Origin: Atherix ibis
Taxonomy: Eukaryota; Arthropoda; Insecta; Diptera; Athericidae
Assembly: GCA_958298945.1 (NCBI GenBank)
Contig: OY282605.1
Location: 30,048,811 to 30,112,810, forward strand
DNA: 64,000 bases
Direction of reading: 5' to 3'
Shown: positions 11,474 to 21,180 of the stretch, in pieces
Layout of the letters: every line of letters begins with the position of its first letter
How positions within the stretch are numbered: position 1 is the first letter of the stretch
Program-made: the position numbers and the translations under genes
Notes under the pieces: model-generated
Databases searched by the model: none
What the model was told of the DNA's origin: nothing
Seen by the model: the letters and a program-made list of their open reading frames with translations, nothing else

Positions 11474-13495
11474 CAATGATTTTTTGTCTTTTTTTGAATT
11501 TATTTTTTAAAAACTATTTTTTTACAATGTTCGTTGTATTTTATTATATTTTTGTATAAAATTATTAATTTGATTAACTTTTTTTTTAAATATTTTTTTT
11601 TAAGTGAATTAAAATAATAAAAGTGAAAAATGATCTCTCAAATTCCTAAAATATTTATTGAAATGCATATACTTTTTATAAAAATAAAAATTTCTCCAAT
11701 TTTAAGGACTGAAAATTAGCAAAAATTTACTTTGCATAAAAAAATATTTATTAAAAATAAAAATCGAATACCATAGAAAAATGATAGAAGAAATAAGCAT
11801 TTATCTTCTAATGCGCCATTGTGATTTATTGAATTTTAGAATTTGAACTAATTTTGATAAAATCCTTGATTGACGCTAAGCCATTTATTGGAGCAAATTT
11901 TCATTCTCGTTTGTCAGATTTTCCATTTGTCTATCTCTACAATTGAACTTAAGATAAAAGGACTTAGTGCACAATAAGCATTTTCCATCTGCATGTTGAA
12001 TCTATTCAATCGAATATTATAGATTCATAAAGTTTTGATAAATCACTTGAGAGTAGAAATTATCTGAAATATTGGCTGTGAATTGATATAAATGGAATTT
12101 TTTTGGTGCCATTCTAAGAGGAGATCCGAAAATGGACCGTTTTACTACAATATTTCGTTCCAGTTGTTGGTAGTTTATGGTTGTAAGTTGTTAGTTGGTC
12201 ATTTTTTTTTTTTGGTTGAATCGATTCCGTAAAAGTATTTCCATTAAGGGGATGAAGTCATTTCCCGATTGAAAACGCTGAGACAAACGAAAGCAACGAA
12301 CGCAGGAAGCACATTAGTATTCATGAATTCGGTGCTGATTTTAAGTTGATCACTCCATGCTGAGATGAATGAAAAAAAGGACCAAAAGATATACTGCCCG
12401 AAATTACTTTCGATGAATTCGTGAAAAACATTAGCCCCCAATATGTATATATACATCAGTGCATATGTACATATATTAGATATGGGATTCTTGCGATTTT
12501 CGATTGAAAAATATATATGTACATCAGTTCGGACATGCTGGGGGCTTCGATTTGGCAAAAATCTGAATGTGAATCGATAGAAATATTATATTAATGGCGC
12601 TTGCCTAAGAGTTTTTCATGTTTTTCTTTCGGTTTTCTTGCTTCCGGAAAAGTTTTTCCAAACCAAAAAAAAACTATATTATTTTCAGTTCATGATTTTC
12701 ATTTGAAGATGTGGGCGTTTGTGAAATTGCAATGTTTGGCATTGAACATCCTAATTGATCAATTTCCGATGAGTTTTTCCAAGCATCGTATGTGGGTGGA
12801 TTAGTATTTTTGCTGTTTTTTGTTTTCTGAGCTTTTGTTTTTCTTTTTGTCGATGAAATTTAGCTTTCAAAGTTTACAAAGATGGTATTTTTTTATATCT
12901 ACGTATATATGCGCATATATTTATTCCTATATAATTTATAATATTGTATATTCGGAGAAATTATATCATGTTATAATTCTATCAATTTAATATAAATTAT
13001 CTTTAATGTGTATTATTATTATTATTAAATTCTTATTGATATTAGTGTTTTTTTTAAAGTCATATTTATTTTTTGCATTAAATAAAAAAGATGGACAATC
13101 TAGTTCCGCGATAACAATGAGTAGTTTTATGATAAGAAACATCTCTTAAAAATAAGTATCTATAAATTGATACGATTATCAAATATAAAATAAACACAAA
13201 TATTGTTAAGTTTTAGACATAAAAGAATTTTGTTGATTCAAATAGTTAGATTTAAATCAATATGGAAAATTTCAAATTTTATTTCAAAATAATTATTTGT
13301 ATTTATTTTTAAATGATTTATTATTGATCGATTTCTCAATTTAGTAAAATTAGGTTTTTGAAAATATCAATATTTGATCAAATGTTTTATTTTCAAATAG
13401 TTTTTCTATCTGACATTTATTGAGAAAAGAAGCTATTTGAAATGGGATATAGAACAACTGTTAGTTAATTTTTTTCTATGTGAATTTTGGTAATA
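11474..13495. other. AT-rich non-coding stretch
   Basis: No gene recognised. The 12240-12600 part is less AT-rich and holds a 104-codon minus frame (12244-12558) of no known family. Within it a TATATACATCAGTGCATATGTAC block and a TATATGTACATCAGTTCGGACAT block look related. The remainder is AT-rich. Confidence 0.4.
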
Positions 13496-14494
13496 TGATA
13501 AGTCAATGATGAATGGAAGAGATGTAGCTGTCATCAGCAATATGATAATTTGGCTAAAGTTTGGTATTATTATTAAGACACTGTACAAAATTTTATAAAT
13601 ACTTATTTATTAGTTTAGTTTTTATGAGTATTGAAAGCAGACAAAATTGCTATTTTTTATTATTATGGGAAAAGTGAATTTTGTTAATTAATAGAACATT
13701 ATTTTTTGAAGAAAAAACTATATCTAAAAGGTATTATGGATACTTTTTAACATCGTATAAAATGATTCAAAAGTGCTTTACTAAATTTTGTTGTAGTCGT
13801 ACAAGCACAAAGGACGCTGATCATTTAGGACCATCAAAAAGGGTTACCACTGAAGAAATAATTAATAAAATCTATGATATCATTTTAAAAGACATCAATT
13901 GACCGTATATTAAATAAATGACAGTAAACTACTCAAAAAATATACAGGTAATATCTTACATGAAATTTTAGGTAAGAGAAAGCTATAGGAGAGATGGGTG
14001 CTGCGTTTGCAAACACCTGACTAAACACGTGTTCGTGTAACGACTTCTCTAGAGGGTTTACATTTTTTCTGGAAAGTTGTATGATATTGTCTTCTGGTTG
14101 GCATATGGTATAATCTTCATCGACTATGTTTAGAAAGGAAAAACGATAACAGAATAATTTTATATCCCATTAGCCAAATAAAAAAGTTCATTTTCATAAT
14201 CCATATCTTATGAATTGATTCCCTACCCATCATATTTTTCAGATTTGACCCTCTATGACTTTTTTCTGTTTCAAAAAATTAATAAATGGTTTATTGGAAA
14301 GAAATTTGCATCTGTTTCTGAAGCTATAGCTGTAATTTAAATCTAATTTACAGAGTTTTCCACTAAATAGATTGTATAAAATAGTTAGAATATCATTAGA
14401 TAAACTATTTCAAGTTAAAAAAGACTATGTTAAAAAAAGAATCGATTTCCGTTCAAAAAATTATTTTTTTGTTACTTTTATCACTGACTTATCA
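13496..14494 (+). mobile_element. Mar-D mariner copy 1
   Basis: Ends TGATAAGTCAATGATGAATG and the inverted TTATCACTGACTTATCA, with TA on both sides (13494-13495 and 14495-14496). The plus strand holds a decayed transposase. Around 13690-13905 is the DNA-binding half (GYFLTSYKMIQKCFTKF, then PSKRVTTEEIINKIYDIILKD). Near 14000 is RWVLRLQTPD. At 14215-14340 is the third-Asp region SYFSDLTLYDFFLFQKINKW, followed by GKKFASVSEAI. The middle, with the second Asp, is shortened. It has many stops. Matching TIRs occur at 41.2 and 59.7 kb. Confidence 0.8.
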
Positions 14495-14496
14495 TA

Positions 14497-15059
14497 CTGC
14501 TTTCATATTTTCAAATAAATTTTACTGTTTAAGTCGAAATTTATACATAATTGAAGTAATATTTTCATTTAGTGAAAACTGTTTAATATAATATAATTAA
14601 AAACATTGTAAAAAATTTTATAAATTTTTATTTATTAATATTTGTTTTTTTTTTGGACCCCATATAAGGAAAATTGGGTAACTACTCTTTTAGAATATTC
14701 TATAATATATAGTTACCCATTAAAATAATGTTTTTGCATAATTTTGATTTATTTCAAATAGATTAAAGGAAAAGATAAAAATAAATTTACACATAATGAT
14801 TAAGTTAGAAATTTTCCATATAGGTACAATTTTAATTAATCTAATAAAAAAACGGGTGGTTAAGGTAGTTGGACAAAAAAAAAATTGGCAGTTTAAAGAT
14901 TAATAAATTAATTTATTAGTTAGACTAATAACTAATATTAAATTTGAATGATATTGAAATAATATTTTAAATATACAAAAAAAAGATGGTATTAAACTAA
15001 AAATTAATAACAATTTTTAATAATTTATGGCACATTTTTTATTTTTTATTACAGTTTAA
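14497..15059. other. AT-rich non-coding stretch
   Basis: Nothing recognised. The sequence at 14600-14650 (TTGTAAAAAATTTTATAAAT) resembles the inner leader of Mar-D copies and may be a stray fragment. Confidence 0.35.
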
Positions 15060-15810
15060 TATCTTTATTGTAAAGAGTCAACCAATTACTGAAGTGGTTC
15101 CTTGCTTTTTAAACTGTGTTTCATGGTATACACTTAGCGATTGTATTTTTAATAAAACTCCATAAATACGTAATCGGGTTTAAGATCTTTGATTGGTCGT
15201 GTTATTCTACAATATAACAGTCATGTTTTGAACGTAAAAGCTATAGATCTGTCGTCTAGCTAATATGTTTGGGGTTATTATCCTGTTAAAATTTTCATAT
15301 TTCTCGGCCCGTGATAGCATAATTTCGTCAGAAATTTTATTACCTCCCCAAACCATAATTTTGGAAATTTTAATACCACCCTTAAAGCGAACTGATCTTT
15401 ATAGTCAGTACCTGGCGGATCTCTAACGTACTGCCGACGTCCCTTAGAATCAACGAGGATAAGTTCAGATTCATCTGTGCATAAATTATTTTGCCATTTC
15501 TCCACGAAGTCCCGAACTTTAATCTATTAATGCAATGTCACTTGGTCAATAGAGTAACCTTTCTTAGACTTCTTGTTGGTAAGGCAACTTCCACTAAGCA
15601 CCCTCTAATTGATCTTTCACTTAATGCTACTCGTTTATTCAATTTATTTTTTAAAGATATTTTTTAAACTATATTTACTTTCTCCGATAAGTTTGTTCTG
15701 ACCTAGCAAGACTTCTACCATGAGTTTCCACCTTCTGGGTACCATATTCCCAGAACATCTGACAAATTTCTGTACTTATTCAAATGTTTTTACGTGATTA
15801 ATAATTTCGC
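15060..15810 (-). pseudogene. Tc1-like transposase (broken)
   Basis: On the minus strand, 15505-15278 encodes a block typical of Tc1: KWQNNLCTDESELILVDSKG (first Asp in TDES), then RQYVRDPPGTDYKDQ. After a frameshift and a large deletion come DNNPKH (second Asp, about 15263-15280) and LNPITYLWSFIKN (about 15160-15190). In the latter the expected catalytic Glu of NPIE is Thr, so the DDE triad is broken. Further upstream (15600-15800) a decayed helix-turn-helix region with MVPRRWKLMVEVL-like remnants can be followed. No TIRs were identified. It is distinct from the mariners in the window because of its NPI.YLW block. Confidence 0.72.
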
Positions 15811-16439
15811 TGATTTGCACTACAGTGCTTAGATCAATTCATCAAAAAATTAATAAATATATCAGAAAATGCTTTTATGATTACTAAATTAACTCAATAA
15901 AGATAAAAAACTATTTTACATAAATATAAATTTTACAAAATCAATTTGTTTGATGCGCTGATACTATTTGTTATCGTTTTCAATTTAAAAAAAAATAAAT
16001 GCGTATGTACGTGTAATCATATTTTTACATGATATTCTTTTTTTTTATCTTTAAAATGCGTCTAGACTAACTTAGTTATTTTGAGCAAATCAATCCATCT
16101 GCACATATAAAACTGAAAAATTTCACACTTCGGTGTTAAACGACAAGGCACTGCTGCTTTTTTTTTGTCTGCAACTGTAGCTGCTATATAAGGTAGAATA
16201 TGATTTTCTGAATTATTAAAGTTAAAATTTTATTGAACATTATTAATTTTGAAAACAATTGCTTCGAATTTCTTTAAACAGCACTCAGTCTATAATAAAG
16301 CGTTATCCATATTTTGCTTTGGAATTTTTTTAAAAATAAAATACATTTTATATTTAGATTATGATAAATTTTTTATTACAATGTATTATGTTGCATAGAA
16401 TACATAAAATTTATTATTAAACTTAATTTTTTTGAGGAT
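15811..16439. other. AT-rich non-coding stretch
   Basis: No gene, repeat or RNA recognised. Confidence 0.4.
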
Positions 16440-16990
16440 AATTTTTTATGATTTCTTCAAACACTTCTCGGGTCTGTAAAAATATTTTTAGCGTTATTTT
16501 TTCAGAAAAAGTCAAACGATATCAAATCACATGATTTAATTTCAAGATTTTCAAATCTTGAAATTACGTGTCTTGGAAAATTTTCGCACAATAACTCCAA
16601 AATTTTTTGTGTTGTGTAAAAAATTTATTGTAGTTTTGATTAAACTCTTTAAGTTCGGACCAAAGAAAAAATCGGTTTTCATACGGTTATAGCGCTCGGA
16701 TTGGTGGTAACGCTCACCCTTTCTTGATTTTCAAAGAAATAATGACACTCTTAGATCTAAATTGCAGACCAGACAGTTATTTTTTGTAGATATAATAGCT
16801 TATGTATTATTATTTGTGAATTTTAAGAAATCAATAATTAGCAATTTTATTTATTGACATATCCACCAAGTGATAAATAAGCCTCATTATGATGACCATC
16901 CCCTCCGCTTAAAGTGCGTCACGACAGAATCACTACTTTTGTAGAAATATTTCACAAATTTTTCCTCTTCTTTGATGAATAAACAAATTT
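16440..16990 (-). pseudogene. Tc-E transposase fragment
   Basis: Minus-strand reading gives, in shifting frames, KITVWSAI (about 16775-16800), YFFENQERVSVTTN (about 16700-16745), KPIFSLVRT, LLCENFPRHVISRFEN and SCDLISFDFF (about 16508-16535). The order matches the catalytic domain of the Tc-E family (VTVW..., GPYFFEN, second Asp region, ISRFGDVNWPPRSCDLTPLDFF). The second Asp motif is unreadable. It abuts the Jockey copy that begins about 17035. Confidence 0.6.
16537..16566. repeat. Perfect 14-bp palindrome in Tc-E remnant
   Basis: TAATTTCAAGATTT, two bases, then AAATCTTGAAATTA. It replaces the segment that in sister copies encodes the VNWPPR stretch. Confidence 0.7.
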
Positions 16991-17034
16991 TAATATAAAA
17001 TGGTTTTTTTTTGTTTAAATTAATTTTTCTTTTT

Positions 17035-17359
17035 CTCGTTGGTAAGAGTTTTGAAAAACTCCTATTAAAATGACTCTACCCAGATTTATTTAATGAAAAA
17101 ATTATTCCTGATCAGCAATTTGGCTTCCGATCTGAATCCTTGATAGAATTCATAATATTGAGTCCTCTCTTGAGAGGAAAGAGTATTACCCAGGAGTTTT
17201 TTTTTGATATCTCCCAACCTTTTGATCGTGTGTTGTATCCTGGACTTCTTTGGAAACTGAAGAGCTTTCTTCCTTCAATATTCTACCTTGTTATATATTT
17301 AAATCTCTCTCAACGTCATTTATAAGTTGCAATTAATTAAGAATCATCTGAAATATATT
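17035..17359 (+). pseudogene. Jockey-like reverse transcriptase, 5' part
   Basis: The plus strand reads SFEKLLLK, a stop, LYPDLFNEKIIPDQQFGFRS, then EFFFDISQPFDRVLYPGLLW and KLKSFLPS..YLNLSQRHL, ending SSEIY. This is reverse transcriptase domain sequence of Jockey-type non-LTR retrotransposons (the IIPDQQFGFR and DISQ.FDRV blocks). The element is truncated at its 5' side near 17035 and continues at 18600 after the mitochondrial insertion. In-frame stops near 17066, 17323 and 17341 show it is dead. The last ten bases, GAAATATATT, recur at 18600-18609. Confidence 0.85.
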
Positions 17360-17408
17360 GATGGAGGTAAAAGTCAAATATTTTATATTATTTATTCAGG
17401 GAAATGCT

Positions 17409-17656
17409 AACTAATCAATTTCTAAATCCACCAATTATAATTGGTATTACTATAAAGAAAATTATAATAAAAGCATGCGCTGTAACTATTACATTATAGA
17501 TTTGATCATCACCAATTAATGCACCAGGATGACCAAGTTCTACTCGAATTAATATACCATACTTAGTAATGTTCCAATTATTCCAGATCAAGCTCCAAAA
17601 ATAAAATATAGAGTTCCAATATCTTTATGATTTGTTGAGAATAGTCATTGTCACGG
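17409..17656 (-). pseudogene. cox1: NUMT copy of cox1 5' end
   Basis: On the minus strand, mitochondrial code gives [20 protein letters not shown] near the start, then [20 protein letters not shown] and [15 protein letters not shown], ending IGGF.NWLV. These are the first 80 or so residues of cytochrome c oxidase subunit I. A few changes are not seen in real insect cox1: a stop in the segment after GIIGTLLSM, and AGA for Gly before NWLV. It stops abruptly at 17409. The start overlaps the 5' end of trnY by two bases, as in real insect mitogenomes. A non-functional nuclear copy. Confidence 0.93.
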
Positions 17657-17720
17657 TTAAATGACTGAATTATAGGTAATAAATTGTAAATTTGTTTATG
17701 GGAATTATTTCTCTTTAACC
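17655..17720 (+). pseudogene. trnY: NUMT copy of mitochondrial tRNA-Tyr
   Basis: The 66-base cloverleaf has a perfect acceptor pair GGTTAAA / TTTAACC and an anticodon arm AAATTGTAAATTT with anticodon GTA. It sits immediately upstream of cox1 on the opposite strand, as in ancestral insect mitogenomes. As a mitochondrial tRNA copy in the nucleus it is not expected to function. Confidence 0.88.
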
Positions 17721-17721
17721 A

Positions 17722-17793
17722 AAGTTTTATAGTTAATAATGATATTACATGTAGACTGCAATTCTAAAAGAGTATAAAATTATACTGAAACTT
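17722..17793 (+). pseudogene. trnC: NUMT copy of mitochondrial tRNA-Cys
   Basis: Acceptor AAGTTTT pairs with GAAACTT at 17787-17793 (one G-T pair). The anticodon arm TAGACTGCAATTCTA carries anticodon GCA. Strand and position between trnY and trnW match the ancestral insect order. Confidence 0.85.
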
Positions 17794-17839
17794 ATATTTA
17801 TAACTTTGAAGATTATTAGTTTATTTAACTTAAAATCTT
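17787..17839 (-). pseudogene. trnW: NUMT copy of mitochondrial tRNA-Trp (decayed)
   Basis: The minus strand starts AAGATTTTAAGTTAAATAAACT and has the anticodon arm TAATCTTCAAAGTTATA with anticodon TCA, as in mitochondrial tRNA-Trp. The 3' acceptor strand, which should overlap trnC, does not pair well, so the right limit is approximate. Confidence 0.8.
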
Positions 17840-17840
17840 A

Positions 17841-18438
17841 AATAAAATAAAAAATTAAAGAAATTAAAGTTATGCCAGTTAATGAGAATATTGATATTAT
17901 TAAATAAGTATTTATGATAAAATTATTATAATTTATATTTATTATTCAATTATTTTCATAATAATTTATTATAAATGATAAATAATAAATTCATAAATAA
18001 AAATATGATGTAATGTTAAAGTTATGCATGTTATTAATGTTAATAAAATATATTGGTGATTTATAACTATTCATTTAGGTAAAAATCCAAGAAAAGGAGG
18101 TAAACCTCCTAAAGATAAAAAATTTATGAATATTAGAAATTTAATAACTTTAGAATTAAAAAAAATAGAAAGTATTTGATTTAAATGAAAATTTTAAGGT
18201 TTTCTGAAAATAATATAGCAGATAATATTCAACCGAGTGATGAAAATGCTATAATTTTTCGTAATCTAGTTTGATTTAATCCTCCTAATGATCCAATAAT
18301 ATTGTAATTGAAAATAAAATAATTAATATTAAATATTTTTGTAAATTAAAGTATGAAATTAATATTATTGGAGCAATTTTTTATCATGTTATTAAAATAA
18401 AATTATTATTTCAAGATAATCCTTCTATAGAAATGCAC
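17841..18438 (-). pseudogene. nad2: NUMT copy of nad2, 3' two thirds
   Basis: The minus strand, mitochondrial code, reads SMEGLSWNNNFILMTW, KKIAPMMLISYFNLQKYLM, LGSLGGLNQTSLRKIMAFSS, LGWMLSAMLFSENL and later [16 protein letters not shown] (about 18065-18115). These are conserved blocks of NADH dehydrogenase subunit 2. The expected INH between FSS and LGW is missing. It ends next to trnW as in a real mitogenome. The 5' third of the gene is not in this orientation: the reading is lost at about 18438, where the inverted segment begins. Confidence 0.92.
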
Positions 18439-18439
18439 C

Positions 18440-18599
18440 TAATTTTAATAGTAATGTTGAAACAATTACTATCTTCCGAAGCATCTTTAAAATATTTTTT
18501 AATTCAATCATTAGCTTCAATAATTTTATTATTTTCAATTATTATTTATTTTAATTTCATTTCTCAATTATTATTGGATCATTAGGAGGATTAAATCAA
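18440..18599 (+). pseudogene. nad2: NUMT inverted nad2 segment
   Basis: The plus strand reads LLSSEASLKYFLIQSLASII followed by LLFSII, the region of nad2 that should lie upstream of the EGLSW block. It then jumps to a second copy of GSLGGLNQ at 18575-18599. So a nad2 piece is inverted relative to 17841-18438, with the GSLGGLNQ coding bases present in both orientations. Confidence 0.9.
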
Positions 18600-19145
18600 G
18601 AAATATATTCTAGCCACAAGGTAGTTTTATTGGTCCCATTTTATATAATATTTATACCCATGACATCCCATCTGATTCTAATACTATCATTGCTAGTTAT
18701 ACAAATGATACGGTCATACTTGCTACCAATACAAATCCTGATATAGCTTCCAACAATTTATAATCCCATATCCACAACCTTCAATTCTGATTTAAGAGAT
18801 GCGCTTACATTACTTTCACCCCTTTATATCTTAAAAAAAAACATGATTCCACAATATGATAAAGTGCGTTATTTGGGACTTTACCTGGATAAGATATTAA
18901 CATGAATCCCTTATACTAGACTAAAAGAAACATGAACCCACTAGACATTACCTACAACTTCTTAGACTACTCGACAAATGCTCGAAACTAACAATTAAAA
19001 GTAAGCTTTTAATATACAATACAATTATATAACCCATTTGGACATATGGAATTGAACTTTGGGGTTCAATGAAATATTCCAATTCCTATCCCGTCCAGGC
19101 CTTACAATCCAATATTCTCCTTAAAATTGTTGTAGTAACGTAATA
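18600..19145 (+). pseudogene. Jockey-like reverse transcriptase, 3' part
   Basis: Continues the element split by the NUMT. EIYSS, then PQGSFIGPILYNIYTHDIPS and SNTIIASYTNDTVILATN, where the catalytic F/YADD is YTND (18698-18709). Then VRYLGLYLDK, LQLLRLLDKCSKLTIKSKLL and IYNTII, a stop, PIWTYGIELWGSMKYSNSY, ending LQSNILLKIV. These are the C-terminal reverse transcriptase blocks of Jockey-type elements. Loss of the first Asp of ADD plus frameshifts make it inactive. A few codons (AGV before PQGS) are missing at the left junction. Confidence 0.85.
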
Positions 19146-19375
19146 CGAGGTATGTTCAAAAAAATTTTGCCCGGATTACGTATATTCAATTTTCGATTTA
19201 TTGTGGCGTTATATTGGTAATCATATCTTTCACTTTGAAACGTGCCAAAACGTTGGCACAAGTGTATAAAATCTGGTGGGAATTACTTTGAAGGGGACAA
19301 AATAGATATTCATGAATAAATAAATAATTTTTGAAAAAAAACACAAAATTCGCGATACTTTTTGAACAGATCTCT
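19146..19375 (+). mobile_element. Short internally deleted Mar-B derivative (MITE-like)
   Basis: The 230-bp sequence has the Mar-B left end (CGAGGTATGTTCAAAAAAAT, TTACGTATATTCAATTTTCG, GTGGCGTTATATTGGTAATC). It is joined to the Mar-B 3' end (ACGTTGGCACAAGTG, ATCTGGTGGGAATTACTTTG, GATACTTTTTGAACAG). TA flanks both sides (19144-19145 and 19376-19377). It carries no transposase and is inserted in the Jockey element. Confidence 0.88.
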
Positions 19376-19550
19376 TACATCGTGATCTAAATTTTCCCTT
19401 TGTTCAGGACCTGTGCATTTCCTGCTATAAAAAATTTCTATTTTAATCATAATCCTCTTGTAAGAGAATTGTCCTGGACTGCCCTCCCAGGAAACACTCA
19501 TCGAAGACTTAATGATTTTCTAGAAGAATCAAACTTTCATTAGTTGGAAA
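19376..19550 (+). pseudogene. Jockey-like element, C-terminal tail
   Basis: After the Mar-B derivative the same Jockey copy resumes: RDLNFPFVQDLCISCYKKFL and NHNPLVRELSWTALPGNTHR, then RLNDFLEE. This is the stretch normally following the reverse transcriptase. Ends near 19550 without a visible poly(A). Confidence 0.75.
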
Positions 19551-20729
19551 AAAGCCGATGGGTGTTTACTCCCACTTCATGATCCATAAGATTGTTAATT
19601 AAAATATTATGTAAATCTGCTTGTTATAATATAATTGTAATTGCAGATAAAAAAAAGAAAAATTAATTTTATTTGAATTAATATAAATATTAAACAATTA
19701 TTTAAAATTAATAACCCAATAGATAGAATCTTCTTTACCTGAAATTACATGTATACAAAAATTACAATCAAAGTTAAAATATTTTTAGAAATATATTTTT
19801 ACAACATATTTTTCTATTGTTGTTTTATATAAGCAATTATTTTTGTTAATTTTAATATTATTCATTTTTAACAAAGGCAAAAAAAAATCCTGAATTTTTT
19901 CTTATTTCAAAAAAGAAAAAAATTATTTTTATACAATATATTATCTTGTTAATGAAAAATGGGCGTAATCATTGTAAGATTACTCAAGCGAGTAGAAAAG
20001 TATCTTTTTCTTTATTTTGATAAAGTTTAACAGACAAAAAGTAATATTCTTCAATAAAAAAGTATCTAGAATGGTAACCTTTCTTTTTATCAGCACCAAA
20101 AAAAAAAAATGTATATAGGCTCAGTTACGCAATTATTTCATCCACTAATCTCCTTCCATTCAGGAGTCATAATTTAAAAATAATTATTTATCCATTTATC
20201 TATCCTCGGGGTTTCTTTTCAAAACCTCGCAAATTCAATGGAGTCGTACTTTTATCTGGATATAGTGAATACACTGGAAAAAAAATGTATAATAATATTT
20301 TGGTTAAAAATATTATATTGTACAAACGCATACATGTACAGGAGTAGAACAAAAAAAAACTCATTGTACAATGAATTTTCTTCAATAAAACGAAGATAAT
20401 AACAAGAGAAATAATGGATTCCATTTTTTTTTTATTAAAAGTTTATTTCTTTTATATAATTTTTTATTTTGGTTCCTTAATTTCTATTATTTTTGAGTTT
20501 TATTATCAAAATGAATGATTTCGAAATAAGAAGAATTTTCAATATAACTAAATTTCTAAAAATACATACAAAAAAAACATTCGTTAACTTTATAGAAAAA
20601 ATGGTGGAAAAAAACGGAAGTTTTATATCTACGGAAGGTTCATATAAAAAAGCTGAATGAAAATGATATATTAGAGTGGGGGGAGAAAAAAAACAAGATG
20701 AAAAATAAATAGAGCTAAAAATCTGCCAC
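19551..20729. other. AT-rich non-coding stretch
   Basis: No gene or known element recognised. Confidence 0.4.
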
Positions 20730-21180
20730 GAACACGTATCAGAGATAATTTACCTCTGGCGATGTTACCCATACCCTTTCTGTAGTGGATTTTATCCGTA
20801 GTCTCAATCGACCAAGCTACCTAACAGCTTTGCAGGATCTTCTATTGCAGTAGAAATGGTAGTAAGATTGTGCACATATTTGCACAAGAACATCGTCCAT
20901 ATGGCGTGAAGTTGGCGTAATCCGGCTGAATCGATGCGAACGAAATCCCTTAACGGTGGATGCCAATCCCGGATAACCGATGTATACATAAAAGGTAAGA
21001 ACGAGCTTTTGAAAAATTTCGGTGCAACAACGAGTAAGAAAGGATTTACAGGATATTTAATGGGAACGTGCTGTGGTAAACTTGAAACTCTGGCGTTTTT
21101 GGTTAAACACGACGTTAATAACATGTTGCAGTGGTGGGCCTTATGGTTGTATCCAGAGATTCCGGATTCCAGTTGGTAGT
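20730..21180. other. GC-richer island with overlapping unidentified frames
   Basis: Two overlapping frames, 20804-21124 (-, 106 codons) and 20934-21179 (+, 81 codons), lie in a stretch clearly less AT-rich than its surroundings, with several CpG. A donor-like GGTAAGA occurs at 20994 on the plus strand. Neither protein resembles a family I know. It could be an exon, an unrecognised repeat or a promoter-like region. I cannot choose. Confidence 0.3.

Larger units (their letters stand above)
17360..18599. other. NUMT insertion (nuclear mitochondrial DNA), 1240 bp
   Basis: Mitochondrial sequence (17409-18599), with about 49 bases of unplaced filler at its left side (17360-17408), interrupts the Jockey reverse transcriptase and is flanked by the direct repeat GAAATATATT. 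Order along the plus strand: cox1 5' end (-), trnY (+), trnC (+), trnW (-), nad2 3' part (-), then an inverted nad2 piece (+). This is the ancestral insect arrangement nad2-trnW-trnC-trnY-cox1. Because it is embedded in nuclear transposon sequence, it is not a real mitochondrial contig. Confidence 0.92.

Noticed and set aside
17140..17325. A stand-alone small gene
   Set aside because: The frame is part of the Jockey reverse transcriptase (DISQPFDRV block) and runs on past its stops in the same frame.
17655..17839. Three tRNA genes
   Set aside because: They are mitochondrial tRNAs inside a NUMT, in mitochondrial order beside cox1 and nad2, and not nuclear tRNA genes.
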